A DNA stretch of 64,000 bases from an uncultured Eubacteriales bacterium (GCA_900540495.1 UQGA01000003.1:55444-119443); one strand, 5' to 3'. Numbered from the stretch's first letter, positions 1 to 9,146 are shown. The notes: a model not told the origin generated them from the letters alone. A program made the numbers and translations.

Positions 1-1905
1 GTCGGCATCCACCAGCTCGGATGCCGTTCTCATCGGAACGCCATCCCCAATCATCCTGCGCAGCCGCACATATCGTCGCCGTAAAGCATCCGCCTCAAGA
101 TGAAGCGCCGCAAACGGAGAAACGCCGTGCGAAGCGACAAACACTTCACACAGTTTATCATAATCGACATCCGTATTGTACAGCACTTTTGATAAAAATG
201 CACGAAAAACTTTTGCTGCATCGACGGGGAACGCCTCGGCAAGCCGCAATTCGACGCGTGCGCACCCGCCAAATTCGTTGCGCTGCGGCGCATACAGCAG
301 CGTCCAGTGTACGGGAGCGGCAAGTTCGGCCGTCCGCCCGCCAAAGCCGAAGCCAACCGCCCGAAAGGCGCTGGCCTCGCGCCGCACCGTCATCGAAGCA
401 TGCGTACCCTGTCCACCGATCCGGCGCACATCCGCGAGCTCCGCATTGATCATGCGAAAAACGGGTTCCGGATTTCCTTCGCCAAATGGGGCGAGGCGTT
501 GCAGGGCAGAAACGGCCTCCACCGTCAGCTCGGCCGGATCGATATCCTCCTCAAAGGGCGAAACCGGTTCAAACGTTTCCGCGGGAACGTGGCGCAGCAA
601 ATAGCTCTCAAGATCAGCCGCAAAAGCATCGAACCGCTCGGGCAGCATGGTGATCCCGGCAGCGCGCGCATGGCCGCCGAAGCGCTCAAAGCGATCTGAA
701 AACGCGGTTAAGCAGGCATGGAGATCGAGATTGGGAATGCTGCGGCAGGAACCGGTCAACAGATCGCCGCTTTTGCCAAACAGGAGCGTCGGGCGATGAA
801 ACCGCTCCGTAAGCCGGGAAGCGACGATTCCGATCACGCCGAGATGCCAGTCCTCCCCGAATAAAACGATCGAACGTCTGTCGGAAAGCGTATCAGGCGG
901 ATAACGGGTTTCAATGTCGTTCAAAATGCGCTGTTCCTCTGTACGGCGCATGCGGTTCTGCCCGTCCAGCCAGGCGGCAAGTTCCGCTGCCTGCGCCGCG
1001 TCCTGCGAAAGCAAGAGCGTCACGGCGCGATCCGCGTCCGACATGCGGCCGGCCGCATTGAGCCGTGGCGCAAGCAGAAACGCCAACGTTTCGCCGGTCA
1101 GCGGCCGGTCGCCCTGCCCAGCGCAGGACAACAGGGCGGAGAGTCCAACGTGATCCGAGATCGTTTCCAATCCAAGGGAAACGATCGCCCGGTTTTCTCC
1201 CAGCAACGGCACCACATCGGCCACGGTCGCAACGGCTGCAAGCGCCAACCAGTTGCCATGGTCCCCGCCCGGGTCCAGCGCGCGCGACAGCTGAAGCGCA
1301 ACGCCGGCGCCGCACAGGGCTGCGTTGGGGTAGGCGCTGTCGCCCCGGGTCGCGGCGACAACCGCACAAGCCGCCGGCAGGACCTCCCGCGGCAGATGGT
1401 GGTCCGTCACGATGAGTTCCATGCCGAGCAACCGACAGGTCTGCGCCTCGTCAAGCGCAGAAATGCCATTGTCCACCGTAATGACGAGCCGGGCGCCATC
1501 CCGCGCGATTTCTCGAAGCGCCTCCGCATGTAAGCCGTAACCTTCCCCATGGCGGGAAGGAATGCGATAAAAGGCGTCGGCGCCAAGCCTGCGCAGACAG
1601 TCGATCAAAATGGCCGTTGCGCAAACGCCGTCGGCGTCGTAGTCGCCATAGACGCAAATGCGTTCTCCGCACGCGACGGCCCGTCGAATGCGGGAAACCG
1701 CGGCTTCCATATCCGGAAGGGCGAACGGGTCGCACAGGTCGCGGAACGAAGGGTGCAAAAATGCGTTGATCGCGCCGTCGTCCGTCACACCGCGTCGGAT
1801 CAGCGCGCGGCCAACGAGCGGCGGCAGATCGTACAGCGTACAGATGTGCGTCAAAAGCGCGGCGTCATAGCCGCCTTCATAGTTGCAGACGCACAGCGGT
1901 TTCAC
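1..1905 (-). CDS. recJ: Single-stranded-DNA-specific exonuclease RecJ (C-terminus beyond window)
   Basis: RecJ degrades single-stranded DNA 5' to 3' in the cytoplasm during recombination and repair. The reading frame stays open from a GTG at 1905 to the window edge (635 codons), so only the C-terminus is missing. It shows the DHH-family motifs GDYDADGVCAT and TDHHLP with the conserved spacing, followed by the DHHA1 region (LNAAGRMSDA, then GHARAAG). The GTG overlaps the TGA of the upstream SCIFF maturase gene (GTGA), so the two are probably translationally coupled. The length already exceeds the E. coli enzyme, in line with the longer RecJ forms of Bacillota. The family call is firm; the GTG start rests on the overlap. 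Confidence 0.93.
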   Translation of the reverse strand, partial: MKPLCVCNYEGGYDAALLTHICTLYDLPPLVGRALIRRGVTDDGAINAFLHPSFRDLCDPFALPDMEAAVSRIRRAVACGERICVYGDYDADGVCATAILIDCLRRLGADAFYRIPSRHGEGYGLHAEALREIARDGARLVITVDNGISALDEAQTCRLLGMELIVTDHHLPREVLPAACAVVAATRGDSAYPNAALCGAGVALQLSRALDPGGDHGNWLALAAVATVADVVPLLGENRAIVSLGLETISDHVGLSALLSCAGQGDRPLTGETLAFLLAPRLNAAGRMSDADRAVTLLLSQDAAQAAELAAWLDGQNRMRRTEEQRILNDIETRYPPDTLSDRRSIVLFGEDWHLGVIGIVASRLTERFHRPTLLFGKSGDLLTGSCRSIPNLDLHACLTAFSDRFERFGGHARAAGITMLPERFDAFAADLESYLLRHVPAETFEPVSPFEEDIDPAELTVEAVSALQRLAPFGEGNPEPVFRMINAELADVRRIGGQGTHASMTVRREASAFRAVGFGFGGRTAELAAPVHWTLLYAPQRNEFGGCARVELRLAEAFPVDAAKVFRAFLSKVLYNTDVDYDKLCEVFVASHGVSPFAALHLEADALRRRYVRLRRMIGDGVPMRTASELVDAD

Positions 1906-3251
1906 GGCGTTTGCGTCCCGTTTTTGCCGCGCTCCGACAGCGCAATGCCAATCGCGCATTCCGTCCGCTTGCGCAACATCTGACAGCCAAGCGCATACGG
2001 GCGGAATATGTCGCCGTTGAACTGAAAGGCGTTTGCCGCGCACCCGCCGCTGCAATAGTATTTGGCCCAACAGGCGCGGCAGTCCGGTTTGGTTCGCACA
2101 TTGCAGCCGGCGAACACCGCCTGTTTCGACTCGTCCAGCGTGCCGTCGCAGACGTTCCCAAGCCTCCACTCCGGCAGGCCGACGAATTGATGGCAGGGGT
2201 ACAGGTCGCCCTCCGGCGTAACGGCGACGTACTCCGTCCCGGCGCCGCAGCCGGACAGGCGCTTGCGCAGGCAGGGCCCGCCGGACAGGTCGATCATGAA
2301 ATGAAAGAAGTTGAACCAGCGGCCGCCGTTTCGTTCTGCAAGATAAAGATCGGCAAGGCGATCGTATTCTTCAAACACGCGGGGCAGATGCTCCTCGCGG
2401 ATACTGTACGGGCTGTCATCGGGAAGGACGACCGGCTCAAGCGAAAGCTGGCGGAAGCCTTCGTTCAGGAGCGATTTGACATCCTCGGTAAAATCAAGGT
2501 TGTTGCGCGTGAATGTCCCCCGGATATAATGCTCCCCTTCCCCGCGATCGGCAACCAGGCGCTTTGCCTTGCTCAAAATGATGTCGTAGGAGCCGCCGCC
2601 GTTGACGGTCGGGCGCAGCGCGTCATGTACCTCGCGGCGGCCGTCGAGACTGATGACCACATTGTGCATCTCTCGATTGATAAATGCAATCTTTTCCTCA
2701 TCCAGCGCCACGCAGTTGGTCGTCATGGTAAAATTGATCTTCTTGCCGAAGCGCCGCTCCTGTTCTCGCCCATAGGCGACGATCTGCCGGCATACGCCAA
2801 AATTCATGAGTGGTTCGCCGCCAAACAGGTCGACCTCCAAATGTTTCCTGCCGCCGCTCCGCGCCATCAAAAAGTCGATGGCCGCGCGGCCCACGGAAAA
2901 TGGCATCAGCATCCGTGTGCCATGGAATTCACCCGTGGCGGCAAAACAGTACTTGCAGCGCAAATTGCAGTCGTGCGCCACATGCAGGCACAGCGACTTT
3001 ATCGCGCTGCCACCTTTTACCGGCGTCGCTTCCTGCGCCGCGGTGTCGATCAGGCCGGCCGCACGTAGAGAGTCGTACTCATTCAGAATCTCTGCCACAT
3101 CATCATGCGGCAGCCCGGCCGCCTCGTAGGGGTCTAAGCCGCGTTCAAGGGCGGACAACACGGCAAAAGCCCCCGCGTCGAGCAGATGCAGCGCCCCGCT
3201 CTCCACGTCGAGCACGATGTTCAGGTCATGAAAACGAAACGTATGGATCAT
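1902..3251 (-). CDS. scfB: Radical SAM thioether-forming SCIFF peptide maturase
   Basis: This enzyme uses S-adenosylmethionine and iron-sulfur clusters to install thioether cross-links in the SCIFF peptide encoded just upstream. The radical SAM motif C95-x3-C99-x2-C102 (HDCNLRCKYCFAATG) is intact. The C-terminus has a SPASM-type cysteine cluster (CRACWAKYYCSGGCAAN) for auxiliary clusters. The N-terminal ~80 residues fit the peptide-binding (RRE-like) region of this family. I chose ATG 3251 because GAGGGAG lies just upstream; a longer frame to 3284 lacks a better ribosome site. It is downstream of scfA and overlaps recJ by 4 nt. The adjacency of peptide and maturase makes the assignment strong. 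Confidence 0.95.
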   Translation of the reverse strand: MIHTFRFHDLNIVLDVESGALHLLDAGAFAVLSALERGLDPYEAAGLPHDDVAEILNEYDSLRAAGLIDTAAQEATPVKGGSAIKSLCLHVAHDCNLRCKYCFAATGEFHGTRMLMPFSVGRAAIDFLMARSGGRKHLEVDLFGGEPLMNFGVCRQIVAYGREQERRFGKKINFTMTTNCVALDEEKIAFINREMHNVVISLDGRREVHDALRPTVNGGGSYDIILSKAKRLVADRGEGEHYIRGTFTRNNLDFTEDVKSLLNEGFRQLSLEPVVLPDDSPYSIREEHLPRVFEEYDRLADLYLAERNGGRWFNFFHFMIDLSGGPCLRKRLSGCGAGTEYVAVTPEGDLYPCHQFVGLPEWRLGNVCDGTLDESKQAVFAGCNVRTKPDCRACWAKYYCSGGCAANAFQFNGDIFRPYALGCQMLRKRTECAIGIALSERGKNGTQTP

Positions 3252-3368
3252 CGCATCTCCCTCGATCCCATCCCGCGCAGGCAAAAACGGAGAAAGGGCG
3301 CAGCATGGGAAACCGGACTCCCAATGCCAACGCCCCTTACAAAGACATGTTTGCGCGATACCGGGCGG

Positions 3369-3512
3369 TTACTTCTCTTCCTTGGCGCACTTCTGGTTGG
3401 CAACGGTGCAGGAAGTCTTGCACGCAGACTGGCAGCTCGCCTGGCATTCGCCGCAGGCGGTCTGCGCGCCGGACTTGATGCAGGGCTGCTGGACGGTTTC
3501 AAAATGCTTCAT
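3369..3512 (-). CDS. scfA: SCIFF ribosomal peptide precursor (47 aa)
   Basis: SCIFF ('six cysteines in forty-five residues') is a small peptide nearly universal in Clostridia, cross-linked by its radical SAM maturase; its physiological role is unknown. The product opens MKHFETV and holds the family core CGECQASCQSACKTSC followed by TVANQKC. Those six core cysteines are at residues 20, 23, 27, 31, 35 and 42. A seventh cysteine at residue 11 (QQPC) is an addition in the leader part. ATG 3512 has GGAGG 8 nt upstream; an upstream in-frame ATG at 3554 lacks a site and falls inside the promoter spacer. The maturase gene follows on the same strand after 117 nt. Confidence 0.96.
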   Translation of the reverse strand: MKHFETVQQPCIKSGAQTACGECQASCQSACKTSCTVANQKCAKEEK

Positions 3513-3545
3513 ATTCGATTCCTCCAAACTTAACCTTATGGACAC

Positions 3546-3574
3546 AGTATACAACGTTTTGCCCTACAGCGCAA
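3546..3574 (-). promoter_or_regulatory. Predicted promoter of scfA, inside the 3' end of ackA
   Basis: On the minus strand TTGCGC (3569-3574) and TATACT (3546-3551) are 17 bp apart, upstream of the scfA start at 3512. The -35 hexamer sits inside the last codons of ackA, so scfA-scfB-recJ can be transcribed separately from pta-ackA. Confidence 0.6.
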
Positions 3575-4766
3575 GAGCGGCCGTATCGCGCGCAATGGTC
3601 ATCTCTTCGTCGGTCGGAATCACGAACACGCGCACGCGGCTGCCGGGTTTGGAAATCTCCACCTCTTCGCCCCGTGGGCAGCTGCGATTATAGGCAAAGT
3701 CCACATCGATGCCGAGGTAGTCCATATCCGTCAAGATAAGCTCGCGCATACGGCTGTCATTCTCGCCGACGCCAGCCGTAAACACAATGGCGTCAACGCC
3801 GTTGAGCGCCGCAGCATATGCGCCGATGTACTCCTTGACCTTATAGGCAAACATCTGCAGCGCCAGCTCTGCGCGCTCGTTCCCCTGCCGCGAGGCGGCA
3901 TCCAGATCACGGAAGTCGCTGGATACGCCGGAAACGCCGAGCATGCCGCTTTTTTTGTTCATATAGGTATCCATTTCCGCCGCGCTCAGGCCAAGTTTAT
4001 CCATGAGAAACGGCATGATCGCCGGGTCAATGCTGCCGCAACGCGTACCCATCGGCACGCCCTCAAGCGGCGTCAGGCCCATCGAGGTGTCAATGCACTT
4101 GCCGCCCTTCACGGCGCTGAGGCTCGAGCCGTTGCCGAGGTGGCAGGTGATCACGCGCGTCTGTTCCTTCGGCATGTCGAGCTTTTGGATTGCACGGCCC
4201 GCCACATACCGGTGCGAGGTGCCATGGAACCCATAGCGGCGCACCTTGAACTGCTCATACGCCTCGTAGGGCAGCGCATACATGAACGCTTTTTTCGGCA
4301 TGGACTGGCCCCACGCCGTGTCGAACACCGCGACCATCGGAACGTTCGGCATGACGGCCATGCAGCCCCGAATTCCCATCAGGTTGGCGGGGTTGTGCAG
4401 CGGACCAAGCGGGACGCATTCCTCAATGGCTTCGAGGACCTTGTCGTCAATGAGAACCGGTTCGGAGTACTTCTCGCCTCCGTGGAGTACGCGATGGCCG
4501 ACCGCCGCAATGGAGGACATGTCGGAAATGACGCCGATCTTCGGATCGGACAAGATTTCGAGCACCATGCGGATGGCGTCCTGGTGGTCGCGCATATCCT
4601 GCTGCTTCTCATATTTCTCGCCGCCGGTTGGCCGATAACTGAGCAGCGAGCCGGGGATGCCGATGCGTTCGCAGATGCCCTTGGCGATGACGCTCTCGGT
4701 ATCGATATCGATGAGCTGGTACTTGAGCGATGAGCTGCCTGCGTTGATAACGAGGATATTGGTCAT
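3564..4766 (-). CDS. ackA: Acetate kinase
   Basis: Acetate kinase converts acetyl phosphate and ADP to acetate and ATP, the final ATP-yielding step of acetate fermentation. The 400-residue product has the family length and opens with the phosphate-binding signature MTNILVINAGSSSLKYQL. The second signature (RRYGFHGTSHRYVAG) and the ASKHA nucleotide-binding segment (CHLGNGSSLSAVKGGK) are both present. It lies 17 nt downstream of pta on the same strand, the usual two-gene arrangement. The 3' end contains the predicted scfA promoter. Confidence 0.98.
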   Translation of the reverse strand: MTNILVINAGSSSLKYQLIDIDTESVIAKGICERIGIPGSLLSYRPTGGEKYEKQQDMRDHQDAIRMVLEILSDPKIGVISDMSSIAAVGHRVLHGGEKYSEPVLIDDKVLEAIEECVPLGPLHNPANLMGIRGCMAVMPNVPMVAVFDTAWGQSMPKKAFMYALPYEAYEQFKVRRYGFHGTSHRYVAGRAIQKLDMPKEQTRVITCHLGNGSSLSAVKGGKCIDTSMGLTPLEGVPMGTRCGSIDPAIMPFLMDKLGLSAAEMDTYMNKKSGMLGVSGVSSDFRDLDAASRQGNERAELALQMFAYKVKEYIGAYAAALNGVDAIVFTAGVGENDSRMRELILTDMDYLGIDVDFAYNRSCPRGEEVEISKPGSRVRVFVIPTDEEMTIARDTAALAL

Positions 4767-4783
4767 TGTTTTTTCAAATCTCC

Positions 4784-5782
4784 TTACATATTTTGCGCCT
4801 GAACGGCGGTGATGGCGACAACGGACACGATGTCCTCAATGCTGCATCCGCGGGAAAGATCATTGATCGGGCGGCGGAAGCCCTGGCAGATGGGGCCGAT
4901 GGCTTCCGCGCCAGCGAGCCGCTGTACAAGTTTGTAGCCGATGTTTCCTGCCTGCAGATCGGGGAAGACAAGCACGTTTGCACGGCCCGCGACAGGACTG
5001 CCGGGAGATTTGAGACGACCGACCGATTCGACCAGCGCGGCGTCCGCCTGCAACTCGCCGTCGACGTTCAGATCCGGCGCAAGCGCATGGACCAGTTCCG
5101 TTGCGCGGACGACCTTGTCCACCAGCTCGTGCTTGGCGCTGCCCTTTGTGGAAAAGGACAGCATGGCGATGCGTGGTTCAATACCGCACAGCGCGCGCGC
5201 CGTCGCAGCCGAGGAAACGGCGATAGCTGCAAGCTGCTCCGCGCTGGGACATGGATTTACCGCGCAATCCGCGAATACGAGCAGGCCGTCGTCGCCATAG
5301 GCGCGGTTCGGCACCTCCATGATGAAGCAGCTCGACACGACCGAAATGCCCGGCGCCATTTTGATGATCTGCAGTCCGGGACGAAGCGTGTCGCCCGTTG
5401 TGCTGATTGCGCCGGCGACCATTCCATCCGCCCCGCCCTCATGAATGCGCATGCCGGCAAAGAAAAGCGGGTTCCTCAGCATGGCGGCCGCTTTCTCCGG
5501 CGTGACGCCCTTTTCTTTCCGCAGCTCATAGAACATGTCCGTATAACGAGCAAGATCCGGCGAGGTCTCCGGGTCGAGCAGAGAGACGCCGGAAAGATCG
5601 GCAGAAAACTTTGCCGCAACCGCTTCGATGGCGTCCGGCTTGCCGAGCAGCGTTACGTCCGCGATGCCTTCACGCGCAATGATCGCAGCGGCCTGTACGG
5701 TGCGCTCCTCGGTTCCCTCCGGCAGGAGTATGCGCTTTTTGTCAGATTTGGCTTTGGTCTTGATTTGCTCCATCAATGACAT
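4784..5782 (-). CDS. pta: Phosphate acetyltransferase
   Basis: Pta interconverts acetyl-CoA plus phosphate and acetyl phosphate plus CoA, feeding acetate kinase. The 332-residue product opens MSLMEQIKTKAKSDKKRILL, typical of the short Pta form. It carries the family core segments IVAGAIS-like (DGMVAGAISTTGDTLRP) and SFSTKGSAKH, and ends in the RPINDLSRG segment. ATG 5782 is preferred because GGGAGG lies 10 nt upstream; an in-frame ATG at 5800 overlaps that site. The promoter region is shared with the divergent tmcAL. Confidence 0.97.
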   Translation of the reverse strand: MSLMEQIKTKAKSDKKRILLPEGTEERTVQAAAIIAREGIADVTLLGKPDAIEAVAAKFSADLSGVSLLDPETSPDLARYTDMFYELRKEKGVTPEKAAAMLRNPLFFAGMRIHEGGADGMVAGAISTTGDTLRPGLQIIKMAPGISVVSSCFIMEVPNRAYGDDGLLVFADCAVNPCPSAEQLAAIAVSSAATARALCGIEPRIAMLSFSTKGSAKHELVDKVVRATELVHALAPDLNVDGELQADAALVESVGRLKSPGSPVAGRANVLVFPDLQAGNIGYKLVQRLAGAEAIGPICQGFRRPINDLSRGCSIEDIVSVVAITAVQAQNM

Positions 5783-5814
5783 GATCCATGTGCCTCCCAA
5801 TATTTTTCAAGCGA

Positions 5815-5847
5815 ATTATACCATAGAAGCTGAAAAAATGGTATACT
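5815..5847. promoter_or_regulatory. Back-to-back pta/tmcAL promoters built on an inverted repeat
   Basis: TATACCAT (5817-5824) and ATGGTATA (5838-5845) form a perfect 8-bp inverted repeat with a 13-bp spacer. TATAAT for pta (minus, 5815-5820) and TATACT for tmcAL (plus, 5842-5847) lie at the outer edges. In each direction the hexamer 17 bp upstream is TACCAT, a poor -35, contributed by the opposite arm. The repeat may be an operator or simply the two -10 boxes mirrored. Confidence 0.5.
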
Positions 5848-5870
5848 GTTTTTATACACAGGGGGTCAGG

Positions 5871-7073
5871 ATGAGAGTCGTCGGCGTGATCGCGGAGTAC
5901 AATCCGCTGCACAACGGGCATATCTATCACCTGGAGCGCGCAAAGGCCCTGAGCAATGCGGACTTCTGTATCGTCGTGCTCTCGGGAAATTTTGTGCAGC
6001 GCGGTGAGGCCGCCTGCATGGACAAGTATACGCGCGCCGGCTGGGCGGTCAAGGCGGGGGCGGATCTGGTGCTGGAGCTGCCGAGCGTCTATGCCGTTGC
6101 GAGCGCGGAACGGTTTGCACTCGGCGGCGTCCGCACGCTTTTGAGCGCCGGCGTGGTCACCGACCTCGCTTTCGGCTGCGAGGCAACCGACGTGGAGACC
6201 CTCTACAGGCTCTGCGAGGTGCTGGTTTCCGAGCCGCCATCCTTCCGCAGCGCGCTGCACCGACACCTTTCCATGGGCAAGTCTTACCCCCGCGCCCGAT
6301 ACGATGCGCTCGCGGACATTGGCGTGCCGGAGGATATGCTCCTTGCGCTGACCCAACCAAACAACATTCTCGCCATCGAATACCTGCGCGCGCTCGGCAC
6401 CTACGCTCCGGAGATCCGGCCCGTTCCCGTTACCCGCATTGGCGGCGGTTACCACACCGAAACGCTGACCGGCACATATTCAAGCGCGTCGGCCATCCGC
6501 AAGGCGCTGCTGAGCGGCGACGAGAGCGTGCTCGACGCCATGCCCTCCTTTGTAGGCGGCGCCATGCTGTATGACCCGCAATTCCCCATACGGCCAGAGG
6601 CGGTCGGCCCGCTCGTGCTGTATGCCATCCGCAGCATGTCCGCAAAGAGCCTCGCGGAACTGCCGGACGTCAGCGAGGGTTTTGAAAACATCCTGGCAAG
6701 AGCGGCCCGAAAATGTGAGACCTTGGATGCGTTTTATGAATCCGTCAAATCCAAGCGTTTCACCCTGGCCCGCTGCCGGCGAATCGGCCTTTGCGCGATG
6801 CTCGGCATCACAAACGAGCAGGTCCATTCGACCGTGCGGGACAACAGGAGCGAATATCTGAAAGTGCTGGCGATGGCCTCCGGAGCCCGTTCGCTGCTCT
6901 CCGAGATCGCCAAGCGCCCGCATGCGCCGCTGATCCTGCGCAACGCGGATATCCCCGCATGCCCCGCCATCGTACAGCGCAACCTGACGACCGACGCGTT
7001 CAGCACCGACGTGTTGGCCATCGCCACACAGAACGAGATGCACCGCGACAGCGAAGGGCCGCTCATCCTCTAA
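5871..7073 (+). CDS. tmcAL: tRNA(Met) cytidine acetate ligase (YlbM family)
   Basis: TmcAL uses ATP and free acetate to make N4-acetylcytidine at the wobble position of elongator tRNA-Met. The 400-residue length and the opening MRVVGVIAEYNPLHNGHIYH, with the HNGH nucleotidyl-transfer motif at residues 14-17, are diagnostic. LSGNFVQRGEAA and SSASAIRKAL further support the family. ATG 5871 has GGGGGTCAGG just upstream; the frame is open further up but has no comparable site. It diverges from pta-ackA, whose product is the acetate this enzyme consumes. The last 11 nt overlap the convergent patatin gene. Confidence 0.93.
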   Translation: MRVVGVIAEYNPLHNGHIYHLERAKALSNADFCIVVLSGNFVQRGEAACMDKYTRAGWAVKAGADLVLELPSVYAVASAERFALGGVRTLLSAGVVTDLAFGCEATDVETLYRLCEVLVSEPPSFRSALHRHLSMGKSYPRARYDALADIGVPEDMLLALTQPNNILAIEYLRALGTYAPEIRPVPVTRIGGGYHTETLTGTYSSASAIRKALLSGDESVLDAMPSFVGGAMLYDPQFPIRPEAVGPLVLYAIRSMSAKSLAELPDVSEGFENILARAARKCETLDAFYESVKSKRFTLARCRRIGLCAMLGITNEQVHSTVRDNRSEYLKVLAMASGARSLLSEIAKRPHAPLILRNADIPACPAIVQRNLTTDAFSTDVLAIATQNEMHRDSEGPLIL

Positions 7074-7863
7074 GGGGGATCCCTGCCCGCTCGAGCACCT
7101 CGCGGATTGCCGGCAACGCTTCGTTGGCGACGCGCCGGCCCTCTTCGACCACGGTCTCGGCCGTCTTCGTGTCGAAATGTCCCCTGACGAACAGCACCTG
7201 CGGCACAAGCATCACATCCGCGTCCTCACGCCGGAGTTTCGCCATCTCCCACTGCATGATATCAATCGAGCGATTGATATACTCGTAGGCATTCATGCCG
7301 GACACCTCATAATATCCGCCCGAATAGCCGACGTCAACGCCGATGACGACATCCGCGCCTTTTTCACGCAGAACGCCGCACGGAATGCGATCGATCACGC
7401 CGCCGTCAATATACGTTCTCCCATCGATCTGCACGGGCATAAAGATGCCGGGAATGGACATGCTTGCGCGCACCGCCCGACTGACCTGCCCGTCGTGCAA
7501 GGCGACGGCTTCGCCGCGCGCAGCGTCCACAGCGACGCAGTAGACCGGGATGCGCGTGTCGGAAAAATCCAAACGGTGCGTAAGGACCGCGATCAGTTCT
7601 TCAAGCCGGTCTCCGCGCAACAGCCCCCCGGCACTGGGTTTCCCGATATCGAAATATTCGCGCATGTTCATCTGTGTAGCAAACTTTTCAAGCAGGTGCA
7701 GATCGGTTCCCGCCGCATAGATGGCGCCGATGATCGCACCGATGCTCGAACCGGCGACTATGTCGATTGGAATATGGTTCTCTTCCAGCACCTGTAACAC
7801 GCCGATGTGCGCAAACCCCTTTGTACTTCCCGCACCGAGCGCAATGCCAACCTTCTTTTCCAT
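7063..7863 (-). CDS. Patatin-like phospholipase family protein (YlbK-like)
   Basis: The 266-residue protein is a bacterial patatin-like serine hydrolase, presumed lipid acyl hydrolase. The oxyanion-hole motif GAGSTKG is at residues 10-16, the nucleophile elbow GSSIG places Ser40, and the dyad partner is Asp153 in DGG. The length matches single-domain RssA/YlbK proteins. ATG 7863 has GGGAG upstream. It sits between tmcAL and ylbJ, matching the Bacillus ylbJ-ylbK-ylbM neighbourhood but on the opposite strand. The substrate cannot be read from sequence. Confidence 0.87.
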   Translation of the reverse strand: MEKKVGIALGAGSTKGFAHIGVLQVLEENHIPIDIVAGSSIGAIIGAIYAAGTDLHLLEKFATQMNMREYFDIGKPSAGGLLRGDRLEELIAVLTHRLDFSDTRIPVYCVAVDAARGEAVALHDGQVSRAVRASMSIPGIFMPVQIDGRTYIDGGVIDRIPCGVLREKGADVVIGVDVGYSGGYYEVSGMNAYEYINRSIDIMQWEMAKLRREDADVMLVPQVLFVRGHFDTKTAETVVEEGRRVANEALPAIREVLERAGIPLRG

Positions 7864-7936
7864 AGCATCTCCCGCATAACAGTCTGTATTTTCCACTATG
7901 ATGATAATATGGCCTGCGCGTTCGCGCAAGCAAAAC

Positions 7937-9040
7937 ATGTGCCGGGAGGTGTCGCTTACGGGGAAACGATTGCTTCGCTTCCTGCCGATCCTGCTGGTAT
8001 GCGCCGGTCTGCTGGTTTTTTCGCAGGCAAGCGCACTCGCGGCCGCCGAAGCATTCCAACTCTGGTGGAACAGCGTGCTGCCGGCGCTGTTTCCGTTCTA
8101 TCTGTGCACTTCGATACTGCTTCGGCAAGGCGTTCTCCCAGTCCTTTCGCGCACAATGCGCCGCCCCGCCGCGCTGTTGCGGCTCCCGCCCGAGGCGCTG
8201 CCCTGCTTTATCCTCGGCGGCGTCGCCGGGTATCCGACTGGCGCCAAGTTGTCCGCTGCTCTGGGCATACCGGGGTATGCAGCCTATTGCAACCTGTGCA
8301 GCCCCATGTTTCTGATCGCCGTTATCGCCGCCGGTATGTTGAACAGCCGCGCGTGCGTGCCGCTTCTCTGCCTGGCGCACTACGGCAGCGGCCTTCTGTT
8401 GCTGCTGATCGCGCCTCGGAACACCACCGCCGGCACGCCTGCAAAGCAGGATGCTGACCCGCAGAAGGGAAACGGCGGGCCGATGCGCATGGTGGGCGAC
8501 GGCATGGCCGCCATGTTGCAGATCGGCGGTTGCATTGCGGCGGCGCTCGTATTCTCTTCGCTGCTAAAACAATTCGGCCTGTATGCCCTGTTGGATGCTC
8601 TGGCGCGGCGTTTGGGCATTCCGGAAGGACTGTTGCCCGCACTGACGCAGGGCCTTTTGGAATTTACCGGCGGTTGCAAGGCGATTTGCAGCCTTGGTCT
8701 GCCTCTGAGAACGGCGGCGACCTGCTGCGCTTTTGTCGCCTCGTTCGGAGGCGTATGCGTCTTTTTACAAACGCGGCTGTTTGTCAGCGGCGGCGTCCGC
8801 CATTATTTTAGCGTCAAATTGTTGCAAGGCGCCGTCGCAGCCGTCATCGCCTATCTGGCCACACCGCTCTTTTTGCCCACTTCGGCAGCCGTGATGCATC
8901 AACAGGCCGAAACCTATGCGATCAACGCCTTGAGCGGCGTCAGCCTTCTGCTTGCGTCCGCCGTGGCCGTGTTTGCCACCTATCTCGGCGCAATCACGCT
9001 GACGGCGGTGTTTCGGCAAACGGGAAGCAGCGGCTCCTGA
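7937..9040 (+). CDS. ylbJ: Sporulation integral membrane protein YlbJ
   Basis: YlbJ is a multipass membrane protein made during sporulation and needed for normal spores in Bacillus; its transport substrate is unknown. The product is almost wholly hydrophobic and begins a first helix at RLLRFLPILLVCAGLLVF. It contains the family segments LPALFPFYLCTSILL, GGVAGYPTGAKL and LLEFTGGCKAI, the paired nucleoside-recognition (Gate-like) halves. The start is uncertain: ATG 7937, an upstream ATG 7898 and a TTG 7970 are all in frame, and the clearest ribosome site (GGGAGG at 7944-7949) sits inside this range. Identification is supported by the neighbouring ylbK, ylbM, coaD and rsmD. Confidence 0.86.
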   Translation: MCREVSLTGKRLLRFLPILLVCAGLLVFSQASALAAAEAFQLWWNSVLPALFPFYLCTSILLRQGVLPVLSRTMRRPAALLRLPPEALPCFILGGVAGYPTGAKLSAALGIPGYAAYCNLCSPMFLIAVIAAGMLNSRACVPLLCLAHYGSGLLLLLIAPRNTTAGTPAKQDADPQKGNGGPMRMVGDGMAAMLQIGGCIAAALVFSSLLKQFGLYALLDALARRLGIPEGLLPALTQGLLEFTGGCKAICSLGLPLRTAATCCAFVASFGGVCVFLQTRLFVSGGVRHYFSVKLLQGAVAAVIAYLATPLFLPTSAAVMHQQAETYAINALSGVSLLLASAVAVFATYLGAITLTAVFRQTGSSGS

Positions 9041-9080
9041 CAAGGGGCGAAAACGGGCACGCCAAGGATCGAGCGGATCA

Positions 9081-9108
9081 AAAAAACGGCGGGGCCACGC
9101 CCCGCCGT
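9081..9108 (-). terminator. Rho-independent terminator of rsmD-coaD-coiled-coil operon
   Basis: A perfect 10-bp stem (ACGGCGGGGC / GCCCCGCCGT) with a 3-nt loop is followed, on the minus strand, by six T. It lies just after the stop of the gene at 9147. Confidence 0.85.
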
Positions 9109-9146
9109 CCCGGCAACCTAATAGCCGTACTGCACGCATCTAGCGA

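Noticed and set aside
1911..3068. 385-codon plus-strand frame over the SCIFF maturase
   Set aside because: It is antisense to a gene with intact radical SAM and SPASM motifs and has no coding signal of its own.
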